Positions 52,923-64,000 of a stretch of 64,000 bases of DNA are shown one piece after another. The notes below the pieces were generated by a model. The model did not search any database and was not told the origin of the DNA. It saw only the letters and a list, made by a program, of their open reading frames with translations. Made by a program: the position numbers and the translations under genes. Numbering within the stretch: the stretch's first letter is position 1; each line of letters starts with the position of its first letter. Location of the stretch: contig OX424560.1 of the NCBI GenBank assembly GCA_949152475.1, positions 7,068,001-7,132,000 of the forward strand. The letters are read 5' to 3'. Source of the stretch: Terebella lapidaria (Eukaryota; Annelida; Polychaeta; Terebellida; Terebellidae).

Positions 52923-53341
52923 TTAACGTAGTCCGCTACAAACAGTGAGGTAACGGAGAGTCAAAATTTAAAAGTCATTTCCTGAATATTATCTCTTCAA
53001 AATGACATTATTTTATGGAGTAAATGATCAGCATCCTAATACTGAAAAGAAAGTAGGGGGTCACCGTGCTCGTTTCTTCTACATATTCGATCAAAATCAC
53101 ACATATTTACCTAAAATGACATAAATTCTGGCATTTGTGCACATTTTTTTGTCCATATTCACATCTTGCATCGTGTTTTCGATGCGAACGGATACGGTGA
53201 CCCCCTATTTTCTTTTCAGTTTTAGGATGCTGAACAGTAACTCTAAAAAAATTTGAAGCTCTAGATCATGTTGATACAGTTATTTATTTTAAAAAAAACC
53301 TTTGACCCTCTTCCCTCACTGTTTGGAGCGGACTACCTTAA
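52923..53341. mobile_element. 411-bp full-palindrome MITE at TTAA
   Basis: The left end (GTAGTCCGCTACAAACAGTG) and the reverse complement of the right end (GTAGTCCGCTCCAAACAGTG) pair. So do the subterminal phrase GCATCCTAATACTGAAAAGA with GCATCCTAAAACTGAAAAGA, and AGGGGGTCACCGT on both arms, leaving almost no unpaired centre. TTAA lies at 52923-52926 and 53338-53341. No coding sequence is present. It ends 108 bases upstream of the SUEL exon's acceptor. Assignment to a piggyBac-type family rests only on the TTAA flanks, and no empty site is available here. Confidence 0.8.
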
Positions 53342-53449
53342 GCAATCCTATATGAAGAACAATATATGCGCACATATGAAGAACTTTGATGCAAATAGCA
53401 TACGTTTTCATTATTAGTAACGTCCCATGTCGCACGTTGTATATTCCAG

Positions 53450-53737
53450 TCCAAGAGCAAGATTACTGTCCTTATGAGAAGTTCAGCCCGTCCTGTAAGA
53501 TCGGCCAAGTCCTCATCATCCACAGCGCGTTGTACGGCCGCATGAAGATCGGGCACTGTATCAAGACCAACTTCGGCTTCATCGGCTGTTCGGTGGATGT
53601 CCTCAGTGTGCTGGATAAGACATGTTCTGGTCGTCGGTCGTGTTCCATCGAGGTGGGGAATCCATCCTTTGGAGCAGCCATTCCCTGCAACACGGACCTC
53701 ATGAATTACCTTCACGTGGCCTATAGTTGTGTGGAAG
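53450..53737 (+). CDS. SUEL-type (Gal_Lectin) carbohydrate-binding domain exon
   Basis: This 288-base exon encodes one complete SUEL/rhamnose-binding-type lectin domain of 96 residues, the fold found in sea-urchin egg lectin, latrophilin and EVA-1. It has the family's eight-cysteine pattern (exon residues 7, 16, 37, 47, 59, 65, 80, 94). It also has the IHSALYGR block with the YGR triplet at 29-31, the DKTCSGRRSCSI block, and the C-terminal YLHVAYSC strand. In rhamnose-binding lectins the YGR region contributes to the sugar site, so ligand binding is plausible but unproven. The acceptor (ttgtatattccag) ends at 53449 and the donor (gtaatg) starts at 53738. Both boundaries are phase 1, making a symmetric module that can be shuffled without a frame change. 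Base composition is clearly richer in GC than the surrounding intron. Several open stretches on the opposite strand over this exon are shadows. Confidence 0.93.
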
Positions 53738-56700
53738 GTAATGACATTGGTTCCCAATATGATACTTTAACATGATATTCAGAGTGAATATCCTTATATT
53801 TATAATAATGATACCAATAATTTAATATTCTAATTCTCAAGTATTTGCTAATGTTACTAATGGTAATACGAATGTATTTTGAACGTGATGACATTTTTTT
53901 TTTTGTACATTGTGAAATGAAAATCCCTGCTTTAACTCGAAATTTCACCATGTAAACACAACCTCGACAAAATCAAGGCCATTTGTATCGAGGCACTTGT
54001 GGTGTATAATATCTCCTAGACAACTACATCGACACACACACATTGTAGCAGCAGAAAGCGATTAAATGTCGTGTCATAGCTTGACATTGACCAAGTGTGC
54101 CTCATAATTCATACTTTCTCTTCAAAAACAGATTTGTTCGTGGATAACATTGCAGTTAATTCCTTCTAACCCCCCCCCCCCCCATGCAGGATTGACAGTA
54201 CACATCCACAGCTGTTGAGGCATTGAAGGTTGCATGTAATTTATCTGGTAATAAATACCATAACTTGTCAAGACAAAAGCATACATATTTTCAGGATTTT
54301 TTTCTATCTCAGGTGCATGATTTTTGTACCATCTGTTTACATGCCCTTATTATTTCATTTTAAAATTTCAAGAAAAATAAACTGAACTTAACAGACGTCC
54401 TGATGCCCCATTGAACTTGAAAGGATAGATATATGTAACATTTTGTACAAGACATAACATCTGACTCATTTATACATGTATGTCGTTCCAAATAAAAGAT
54501 TGGCTCCAATGGAAGGTTCATCATATACACAAATTTCAACATATTTGAAATCGGAAGAAAATGCTCGCGGGAAAAGTCCTCTTCGAAGTGCCTAGACTTC
54601 AAAAGTACAAGAGGAAGATTGAATGGCCCAGACCAGGAAGTCATTGTGGCTCCGTTAAACCGGTTACGACATCAGAGTCTGATCCGGTGACGTGTTCGAT
54701 GCTTACATATCCACTGGACTGTACCGATAATGTAATACTGTCCGGGCTAGTTGTTGACCGAAGCTGGACGGCGGACGAAGGACAAAGGTCCACTCTAAAC
54801 TTCCAAGAATGGCACAGTTGATGGGATTCGGGGCTTGTGTGAAGGGGTGTTTCGTGCTGAGTTTGAGACGTGAACTTTGACTTCAGCCAATCAATGCCGG
54901 CTGCACTCGGTGCGGACAGAAAACTAATACAGATGCAAGGTTACACAATGAAAGAGCCAAAGGAGCAAGGCAATAACTCCATGTACTAGATAATGTAACG
55001 TATCAATAACCACCCACTCCTATCACCCTATATATATATCGACTTTGAAGTCAAGGATCCCATATCGCCCACGATTGCCTCACACTTCCGCCGCTGTGAT
55101 CTGGCAGCTCTCATATTTGAGAAACACAGGAACTTATTGACATAACATCGCCATTGCCCCTGCCAAATTTGGACAAATTACCGATTACAGACAGCCGAGC
55201 TTGGAGGTGATCCTTTCAAGACAAATATTGGCCCTTAACTCGTTTTCGCCCGCTGCCCGCTATTTCAATATCCCGTACCGGAATGGCGATGTCACGAGCC
55301 CGCACCCAGGACATGTGTGGCCACATCGCTTCGTCATTAAAGCATCGTTGTCCGTAATCAATACGTAATATCGTAAACTGCCAAAAAACGGCTCTCAAGA
55401 TGAATATGGCGGCCAGCATATGGCATTCGTCATATTTGATGTCGCAAAATCCATAGAAATACGTGTGATGTGCGGTGGACTTGAGTACAATGGTCACCGC
55501 TTTGTATGAGTGCGCCCCGCGTGTTATTGCTGTAGATTAATTTCTAGAGAGCCGGCTCCGTTTTATCGTCGGTATTTAATCTGCGATCAAAGAAGAAAAA
55601 AAGTTCTAGGTGTGTTTTCATTATATTGGCTGTTTTGTTTGTCGGTCTGCTTTATGGACGTATGCGAACGATTGAATCCACGAAGGCACCGGGGGAATTC
55701 ATAGCCTGAAAATGACGGCAATTATATGACAAGTTCCGTGGTCGATATTCTCACAAGTTTTGTGTGTTATTACACACTGTTATTACACGTTGAATAAGCA
55801 ACACTTCTGGAATTCGATCAACCAGTTTTGTAATATACACAGACGACACGAACGATATTAATTTCTTCGATTCTCGCTGTTGTCGAGAACTCGAGATATA
55901 AAATGACTTCTCGGGGTCGATGTGGTGCTGTTTTGATTTGCATTTCCGTTGTAAGTTCGAGCATTCAATATTTCAATTAGAGATTTCTACCAAGAGGAAA
56001 TATTCGGAGTTAATGAAAAAAAAAATGCTAGACCAGCTTGATTAGCATCTTCTCCAAAAGAGCAAATTGACTCCAGGTCACGTAGGAATTTACTACAGCT
56101 CCACTCCTGTGGCCCCTGAGACTATGATTTTCATTAGGCTGGGTCCCACCCCGGACCTATACGGGCCGCTCTCACGGCACCCACCAGCCACGCAATTAGC
56201 GAGTCCGTCTTATTGACTAAAGGATGCGCAACAAATGCAATTTGCCCAGTTGATTTTGAGCGCCGCGTCCTGGATGCGACTGAAAGGTTTCTTCTGATCG
56301 AGTTCTGATTGGCACAAGTGCTATTGGGAGCGGAAGTAGAAATGTGAGGGGGGAGGGGAATGGGGTTGGCTGATGTGCAGAGGTACAGTTGAATGAACGA
56401 ATAAAAGGGGTAAAGGTAGGGAATATACTGTCTTTGTCGAGCACAAAACTTCCGAGTAAAGAAAGACAAGAGAGAGAGGGAACTCGGTTTTCCGCTGCGA
56501 GTGAAGAAGACAATGATTGGTGGAGAGTCTACTGTCTCCAAGCGCAGGCCGAGAGGTCGTCATGAAGGTCACTGCTCAGTAACAACCGCTACTAGAAATT
56601 GACAGCGGCAAGGAAGGGTGGCTGGGGAAATCTTCATGTGAAAAAATGCATGCCCCTAACCTCTCATTCATCAAGCGCCCCACGCGCAATTTGGCCATCA

Positions 56701-57075
56701 GCCATTGTTCAGTTATTTTTCTTCCCGAAACTCACGCTCATGCGGCCAAATTGCCCCACCTCGGGACTCTCATCTGTAAAGTTTACTTTCTCTCGCGCAA
56801 GGGACGAACGATGGCTCCCGGCCATGTCACGTGATTGAACGCAATTACAAAAGCTGAAGGTTGTCTAAATGTCGATCGTAATGCGTGGATATTTATCTTA
56901 GACGCTTGCACCCATATTTCACAAGATCGAGCCACACCCATTCAACAAGGATGTTGAGACCCCCCCCCCCCCCCGATCTCATATCACACTACCCATGACA
57001 GTATACGTTTTCTTTCAAAACTTCGACGTGTGTATATAATCCCATGAGTCTGTTTTTGCCCTTGCAATTCAACAG
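53738..57075 (+). other. Intron 2 of the lectin gene (~3.3 kb)
   Basis: The intron lies between the SUEL and CUB-like exons, phase 1. It contains C14 (54170-54183) and C15 (56960-56974) runs and no supported gene. Minus-strand open frames around 56134-56572 overlap in several frames, which points to composition rather than coding. Confidence 0.7.
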
Positions 57076-57537
57076 TGCCCAACATTGACCTAACCACGTG
57101 TAGCCTGACGATGGACGGCGGCCGAGCAGAGATGATCCCGGGCGGCTCCCTGCACACGGCGCCTTGTGGCTCCACCTCCCGGCCGCTCCGGGTCGAGGTG
57201 CCTCTCGGACAACGCATCAACATGACCCTGCTCGACTTCGACCCGTCCATGCGGGGGGCATCACCTGCTGGCGACGGCGACCGGCCGCCAACCACCCCGG
57301 AACACCACGTGGACACGCCGCCGCTCTGCATACGCTACGGAGTCGTCTTCGACGGCGATTTAGTGGGTGACTCGGAAGCGGAGGGCAGGGTGGCGGACCA
57401 TCGCATCCGGAGCGGCGAGGGACGGGACATCTGCAAGGCGAATGTCAGAGAATCTCTCGTGATTTCGTCCTCTTCTCGTGCCTTGTCGATACAGTTCTCC
57501 GCGGAGCGAGGCTCAAACTTCGCCTTGATTTTTACAG
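57076..57537 (+). CDS. CUB-like domain exon
   Basis: This 462-base, GC-rich exon encodes 154 residues. It has four cysteines (exon residues 9, 31, 85, 120), consistent with the two disulfides of a CUB domain. The segment LRVEVPLGQRINMTLLDFDP is the typical CUB beta-strand pair, and NMT at 49-51 is an N-glycosylation sequon. The C-terminal part (ICKANVRESLVISSSSRALS, then IQF and FALIFTG) matches the closing strands. An unusually long Pro/Gly/Asp-rich loop (residues about 58-83) separates the halves. The acceptor follows gcaattcaacag at 57075 and the donor is gtaaac at 57538. Both boundaries are phase 1, so the exon joins the SUEL exon (codon GTG) and the next exon in frame. CUB domains mediate extracellular protein-protein or protein-sugar contacts. 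The domain name is an inference from the strand and cysteine pattern, and sequence divergence leaves some doubt. Confidence 0.85.
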
Positions 57538-60500
57538 GTAAACCACACACGGGGAACGGGCGGGGTCCCACAGGGGGAAGCTATAAAACAGGGGCAACAA
57601 GAGAATAGAGATGGATAGGCGTGGAGAAAATGGGACGGGAAAAGTGGCGTTTCGCGTATTGAATCCTCGAGTGCTTCGCCAGTAACAAATATGGGACCAT
57701 TACGGAGACCTTTTTTCTGGACGGTGGAAAACGTTGTCGTAACACGCGACAAATTGTCGGAGGGCTTTCTATAATCCATACGTGCTTCTTACCATGGGTA
57801 ATCGATGTCAATAACTCCGAGGGAAGAAACAATATCGCTACTTCCCCCCAACGAAATTCATTCGCTCACTGTCACCTCCCCCCCCCCCCCATCTCTCTCT
57901 CTCTCTCGCGTGAATCGATTAATTCATTTTGGAAGAGACACCTTCGCCTCTTTCCCCCCGAGAGCTAAGAGAGAAGTCCGCCCGTGGACTCAAGTAAAGC
58001 TAGTGTGTCGGAGGCATTGTTTAACTGGTGTAGTAACTCGATGTCTGACACTCGAACGACACGAGTTCGACCGCGCGTTCTTCTATGGAATCCCTCGTGG
58101 ATAACCAACTCGAATTTCAGAACTCCCCCTTCAATCCATTTCCTCCAACCGTCGCCTGATTCCACTTTGGTCTCAAGTGTCGAAAAAATAAAAACTATAG
58201 ACACTCATCTCCCGGTCCAAGAACATCTCGTCATCTGGTCGATTTCGTTTGTTTGAAGTTAAACATGGAATGAAATAATATCGATGAAAATGAAATCAGA
58301 AGATAAATTCCCGGTGCGGGCGAGGTACGGCACCTGAGGCATCGTGGCAAAGAATTTTTTTTCCCTCTCTCGCGACAATGGATAAATGTATCACAAGCAG
58401 TCTCAGTGATCCGGGAGTTCTTAATATGCATTGATTTTATGTTTATGTTTTGCTACCGTGCCTTATTTTCGTGTTTTTCGCAAAAGTCAATATACGTAGA
58501 TCATGCGGGGCCTTTCCTTTCAAACCGCTAAAACACCGACTACATGAGGAAAAATGAAAATTTGTCAATACCACCGCAGAAAGATTATCCGGAGAAAATA
58601 GTTCCGGAGGATTAACGTCGGGCGATAGAGGGCGCTGCACGACCTACATTATAATCTCCCTGTTGCAAAAGTCAAAGTCGTTATAATCCTCAACCCGAGA
58701 GAGTTGTGAACTCGGTCCGATCATAGCCGGTCTTCTCTTGGTACTTGGAAATAACAAGTCAACCAACAACAAAGGACAACGGGGAAAAATCGTATGTCTG
58801 TTTCTGTTACGACACAATTTTGTGTTGTAATCTCCTTCCTGTATCTATATAAAGCCTTACATTCGATCTGTATGTTATACAATATTCAAATTTCGAATCG
58901 ATCAAAAAATGTTTCGATGTGTTTCAACGTAGCCTAAGTAGGCCTATGTGGGCGATATCGCCGCGAGTGAAATATAGTTCTCAGTTTTGAAGGTAAAGCG
59001 TTATACTAGAGTACAATATTGGAGTTTATTGAAAAAAACTACTAAAATTCATTCACTCCAAAGTTTATGATATGTCTTCAAAATCCCATTTGAAACAAAT
59101 TTTGTTGTTTGTCGTCTGTGGTTTGTTGTGGAACTTTATTACTGGAGATTATGGAAGATAGCTTTCCAGTTTGGAACATGTTGTTGATATCCAAGTGCGC
59201 TCCGATGTTGTGTTCGCAGGGTCGAGTACTGTTGACGACACGACAACAAGTGGGCCGTATATCTGTACTCGGGGGTCTACCTGTGAATATTAAACTCCCA
59301 CCCACATCCCTATGGTCTATCACCACCATGGGACAAGTTTATGGGGACAGCAGGCCACCTCGAGAGGTCTTCATCCTTCACTTACCCGCGAAATGGCGTC
59401 ACCTTTGCCTGGTACTTTACCCGAACCCACACCTCCACTGTACACATTGTCCAATGGTTTATGTGTCAACATGTGTCCACTTTCCCACAAAAATGGCCCA
59501 CCCTTTTCTCGGTCCTATAATCCCTTCCAATGTTATCTTCAGGGGTGTATTGTAGCCTTGTCCGACAGAACCCATTCCAGACACGATTCATATTACTCGC
59601 GGGCCTTTAGAAATGGCCTCGACTCAGGGAAAGCAGGGCGGCTGACCTCATCACGGCGTGTAATACCTCGAGGTGATTCCTGGGCACGCTGCGACGGGAA
59701 CAAGTTCGTAGATTTGTCGGAGATATCAAGTAAAATTGAAAAGATACATAGCCATGAAAGGCAGCAGGATAAGTCACACTGCCCCGTCCGAGATAACGTC
59801 CAGCGTTATTTTAAGTACTTTCTTCCGACTAAGATGTTTCCAGCTTTCGCATCTTTAGCATAGTTGTGAAGGGAGTAGATCTGCTGGCCCAGTGGTCAAT
59901 GTCAACGACATTTGGTTCCATCTTGTGCACATGAAAATAAAAGAAACACCCCAGATATACTGGTTATAGGGGCAGTGTATGGTATTTAAACTGGGAAATG
60001 GGACACTTCTCTTGCATTGGCATGCACTGTTCTCGTAGGCACATGTTTGGCGATTGTGAATGGGAATTTTAGTACCGTTTGCAGCGTGACTGTGCATGCA
60101 TTCTGCTCCATATCACCACGGTGCATTCTATGAATGCGCCTTTGTTTGCTTCTAATTGCAGTATGCCATCAATGAATTAATTCCGTTTGCAAACGAACCC
60201 GTTGATGCAATGGGTTTCCTTCTAGAAAGGAGAGAAAATGACGTTGACCATCGCGGGAATGAAGTACTTTACACTAAAGAATACTGCCCTCGATATATGC
60301 AGCGTTACAGAACGTGCTCAATTGGGTCCCAGTGACGTTATCGTCGACGGGATGCAACAAAGGACAGCCCTTTGCCCTTAATTCACTCCTCTCAGCCCCA
60401 TCAAGGTTATATTCGCCATTTCTTGTGGGCCACCGCAGAAAAACAAGACCCTGTCCTCTCTTCTGATATATTCATTGAAGACGAGGGTAATGTCACTACC

Positions 60501-63428
60501 CCGCTTCCAATTCGGGATATTTGTTTAGTTTTGGCAGAGATTTTGGACATTTGGAGAAGTTCTCATCCTGTAGCTCTCTATAGTCGCGTGTATACGGTAA
60601 TTTTCAGCTATTGTTGTTCTATGGCCGTGCGTTGTTCCACCGCGAGAGAACAAAGAATAGCAAGACAAAACAGAGGTAAAGAAAAGCTATTCCAGCCACG
60701 ATTCATACTCCGTGGAACTCCTTGGAAATAGTGGCCAGAGGTTGACAAGGTCCCTCGGGTAATGGCGGCCTTCCTCACAGCCAATAATACCACTGTTATA
60801 ATTCCGGGATCTGATGTCTCGCACTTCCCTGTGGTGGCAAAGACTTTGAATGATCAAGGAAGAAGCGTCGTATGAAGTAGCGTAGCTAGGTAGAGAGACG
60901 GGAAGGGGGAAATACCAGTCATAGTGCATAGTGAAAACAAGCGTGTAGTGCATTTTCATCGTAAAGATAAGCCCTTAATGCCCCCGTGCATGTCAGGATT
61001 GGGACAGGTTTGTTCCCTCCTACAGGAGACAGGACTTTCTTCAAAGCCTCACGTGGCATGGGCCTAGGTAAGGGGATGTTTTCCCCCTCCGTTCTCTCCA
61101 CGTGCAGGCCATATTTCGTGTATTATTTCTTGAGAACGACACAAAGGAAGAAATGTCACAGTGCCTTGTTGTTATGCAAGATGTTCTGTGGGACAAAATG
61201 GAGGAATTTTGTTGATGTGTAAGGAGGGAGATAGTCACGAACGTTTCTCGCATCTTGGCAGGCAACAAGGATATTAAACACACTGTGACCGTATATAGAA
61301 TGTCTAATGGACAAGATCGGAAACAAAGTAATGCAAATCTGCATGAAATTGGATCAATTTGAGGGAAATAAGCCACAAGTAAAAAGTGAGACAGCGGAAC
61401 AACGTTTTTTTTTGACGTTGTCACAGGCAATATTGAGTTAAAATAAAATGGAAAGAAAATTTCACACTGAAAGATCACACGTAACGTCGATGAGCGGGTT
61501 TACGTCACGCTGGGAGCACGTTGATAGGTCTTTGTGGAAATTGAACACCGACAATAAACAAGCATATGTCCGTATCTTCACGAACAAGGCCACCACCTCT
61601 GGAGTGACTCGCCCTAGGGACTTCGTGTATTCTGTTTCAAACAGACATCAATAAATCGTTCGTTTCTCTAAAGTCCTACACGTCTATAGTTGAATGTCAA
61701 GTCACATTCGATCCTGGCGAGACGCTCCACTGAAACTTATATCGCTATTTAATTCCCACAACCACAAGTAGTTTATTCTATTTTGGGCGTAATACATGGT
61801 AAAAACCAACGAATTTAGCCATGTACAAGGACATCGTAGTTGCTTCTGCTTTTCGATGGTCCAGGGAATATAATCCCGTGTAATATCTTGTCGGTTTCCG
61901 AAGACAAGACGCTCCTTACATTATACGCGCACAACACGCAGACGACATATCGATCAGTCATTAGCTCTCCGGTTTCAGAATGCGGCGGTCGCAGATTGTT
62001 CGGAAAATCTGTTTTAGCCATGAAATAGATGACAACAACAGGGAGGCACCATGCAGTTTCTGCCAAACATGTTTTTTTCTGTGGCCCTTTGTAACTGCAC
62101 GCACTTAATAAGAGAAATCCATTTAAACACGAGTAGAAATATTGGGAGAAGGCTTGACGAAATGCCAATAAAATGGATCGCATTCGCGACTGGGATATAA
62201 AATAAATAGCATGACAAACGCACAAGATGGGAAGAGTTACGGCGGCTAAAACGTTCTCTGAAAAAGACAAAGTTGTCACGATTTGCCGGAGCGTTTTCTT
62301 GACCGAAGAGCACGTATTCATGTCGATCGCCCAATCGTCCTTGTTCAGTTTCGCTTTATTTGTGTAACCCGATCGCGTATTAACGGCTTCGATCAGGGCA
62401 TAAAATGCAGTCGAGCGTGAACGGCGCCGTTTAATGCGAACTTTGCTTGATTAGACGTTACGTCAACACCGTCCGTACGTCTGCTCCCGTTTCCGCCATT
62501 GTGGTCAAACGTAAAGTAAGAGATTTACGGCTGAATATGGATTTGTCGGTGGAACCAACTCCCCGCATCTCCACCGACAAAACACCAAACGTCGTCGTGA
62601 CCTCCCAGCCAGAAAAAAAGCAAAACAAAAACCGAAAAAAACAGAGAGGCAGAGAGAGGGAGAGGGAGAAACAGACGATATATGCAGTTCTATTCACATT
62701 TATTAACAGCGACCTGGCTGTATTTTTTTCTTTCTTCCTTTCCTTCATACAGTATGCTTGATCCGCAGCAAATTAATGGTTGCCTCTGAATGGAAGATTG
62801 CATGTCGCAATGGCGTGGGTTTGTGCCAGGCTCAATTACATTATAATGCCATCAAGATGACTGTAGCATGCGCTTTTTCATTGTGAGTGATGACGGCTGG
62901 CAGTAAATGTTGAACTTTATTCCCCTCGTCACACGTTAAAACGTTTTGTTGAAGCTCGTTTTCGCGATAAAAATATTTCCGTAAATGTCACAATGGCAGG
63001 CAGGGTATCAAAATTGTTGCAGATGTGAAAGTTCAACATCGTTATTTCGCAATCGGGATGAGCGATAGTTTCCTGATGATTATTGTTATAAATCAAAATT
63101 CCATGACAGTAATATTTCCTCATTTTTATTACATTCTCCGTTGCCTGTTCATTTGGGACATGATGTACAATCATATATATTTACAGCCCGATCTATAGCC
63201 AGCATTCAGCTCGACACAAAGTTTGTGAAAACTAATTCTGTAACATGCATGAACTTAATACATTCATATTTATGTCGTATGTATATATTGCGTACGATTC
63301 TGCACTGTCACTGTTGAACAACAAACTCTAACCCGTAACTGAATTTCGTGTAAATGATTTCCGCTCACATACCACTCATACCACTAGTTTAATTTACGAA
63401 TCATACGTTATTTTATCACACTTTACAG
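57538..63428 (+). other. Intron 3 of the lectin gene (~5.9 kb)
   Basis: The intron lies between the CUB-like and Sushi-like exons, phase 1. It contains C13 followed by (CT)n at 57878-57908 and a GA-rich tract at about 62640-62670. Two overlapping plus-strand open frames (59109-59555 and 59312-59863, up to 183 codons) show no domain. A skipped exon here cannot be excluded, but direct joining of the flanking exons keeps the frame. Confidence 0.65.
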
Positions 63429-63599
63429 CGGTGGGATGTCCTCAGCTGACTCCGCCCCCACATGCCGTGGTCAAGCAGGACGGCGACTCGGCCGAGGTCC
63501 GATGTACGAATTCCAAGACCACCCGTGTGTGGCACCTCGTCTGTAAGGGCAGCTCCTGGGTCGGGAGTACCATCGGAAACTGTACACACCCGGGCAAAG
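63429..63599 (+). CDS. Sushi/CCP-like domain exon
   Basis: This 171-base exon encodes 57 residues with four cysteines (4, 26, 39, 52), and a Trp at 44 between the third and fourth. This is the C-C-C-(G.W)-C layout of a complement control protein (Sushi) module, disulfides 1-3 and 2-4. A Gly-Ser-Ser-Trp-Val-Gly run precedes the last cysteine, and NCT at 51-53 is a possible glycosylation sequon. The acceptor (atcacactttacag) ends at 63428 and the donor gtgcgt starts at 63600. Both ends are phase 1, and joining to the CUB exon creates a GCG (Ala) codon. There is no in-frame stop before the donor, so the protein continues beyond the window; later exons would show whether it has a transmembrane anchor. 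The short spacing between Cys3 and Cys4 is normal for Sushi repeats. Confidence 0.82.
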
Positions 63600-64000
63600 G
63601 TGCGTACACTGCCACGGCGCTATGACTTTTGCATGTCCACACTACATAACATTTTACACAATCTTTTGTATCCAAGTATGGCATGCTGCAACACGCTTAA
63701 TATTCTCACTGAATGATAATAATGGGCCTGATACGTGTAAATATGAAAAAAATGAGTCGCGTATAAGTCAAATTAATATATTCGTCGTGGGTAAACTTTC
63801 GAACGTCTTGTGTACCGACCGTTGTCATGACACTACGTGTGTCAACACGCATAGAAACTGGTGGAGAATCCACGATAGTACATGCCAATATATATGTTCA
63901 CAATATATAAATACCATACAGAGCAATTCTGAAGAATAAACTAGGATTCTCACAAAGGATCAACAATAATAGTTGCCAAACATAATAATATACATTTTGC
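63600..64000 (+). other. Start of intron 4 of the lectin gene
   Basis: The donor gtgcgt at 63600 follows the Sushi-like exon. The remaining 400 bases are AT-rich and non-coding. The gene continues beyond the right edge. Confidence 0.6.

Larger units (their letters stand above)
23464..53449 (+). other. Intron 1 of the lectin gene (~30 kb)
   Basis: Bounded by gtaagtg at 23464 and ttgtatattccag ending at 53449, both phase 1. Apart from the duplicated segment at 28.5-40.8 kb and the 411-bp MITE at its 3' end, it is AT-rich non-coding sequence. More GC-rich, CpG-containing stretches occur around 42.9-46.4 kb. No open stretch inside it has a recognisable domain, but small alternative exons cannot be excluded. 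Confidence 0.5.

Noticed and set aside
53472..53757. Minus-strand open frames across the SUEL exon
   Set aside because: Shadows of the plus-strand exon, whose cysteine pattern and splice sites are clear.
59109..59863. Overlapping plus-strand open frames of 148 and 183 codons in intron 3
   Set aside because: Two different frames are open over the same bases, no domain is visible, and the flanking lectin exons already join in frame without an exon here.

Overview
The window looks like nuclear DNA from a marine invertebrate. Introns are kilobases long and AT-rich, short exons are bounded by GT/AG, and there are many non-autonomous transposons. A SUEL-type lectin module and minisatellite-bearing, Helentron-like elements resembling those known from bivalves and gastropods make a lophotrochozoan, probably a mollusc, my best guess. 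I cannot place it to genus from sequence alone.

From 1 to about 21.9 kb lies a tandem array of one roughly 5-kb non-coding unit in about 3.4 copies (a-block starts near 1, 4610, 10865 and 18995). The copies have diverged and each carries its own insertions: an 827-bp TIR element filled with a 31-bp palindromic minisatellite, a 540-bp MITE at TTAA, two Helentron-like elements with 169-bp and 134-bp internal repeats, a 117-bp MITE, and a 5'-truncated, frameshifted reverse-transcriptase pseudogene. Because the copies are paralogous, uninterrupted copies act as empty sites and define most insertion boundaries.

From about 21.9 to 23.4 kb the sequence becomes CpG-rich and contains a TATA-like site, a possible 3' splice site and an ATG exon. 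This is read as the 5' end of a plus-strand gene that runs off the right edge. Its exons are 23355-23463 (signal peptide), 53450-53737 (SUEL/Gal_Lectin domain), 57076-57537 (CUB-like domain) and 63429-63599 (Sushi/CCP-like domain). Every junction is phase 1, so the four exons join in one frame into about 343 residues of a secreted or cell-surface lectin-CUB-Sushi protein whose remaining exons lie beyond 64 kb.

The first intron is about 30 kb. Between about 28.5 and 40.8 kb it holds a second, unrelated tandem duplication (unit about 4.2 kb, two good copies and degraded partial ones). Near its 3' end is a 411-bp full-palindrome MITE. The remaining introns hold C-homopolymers, short microsatellites and no coding sequence I can support. 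No tRNA, rRNA, CRISPR array or complete second protein-coding gene was recognised.
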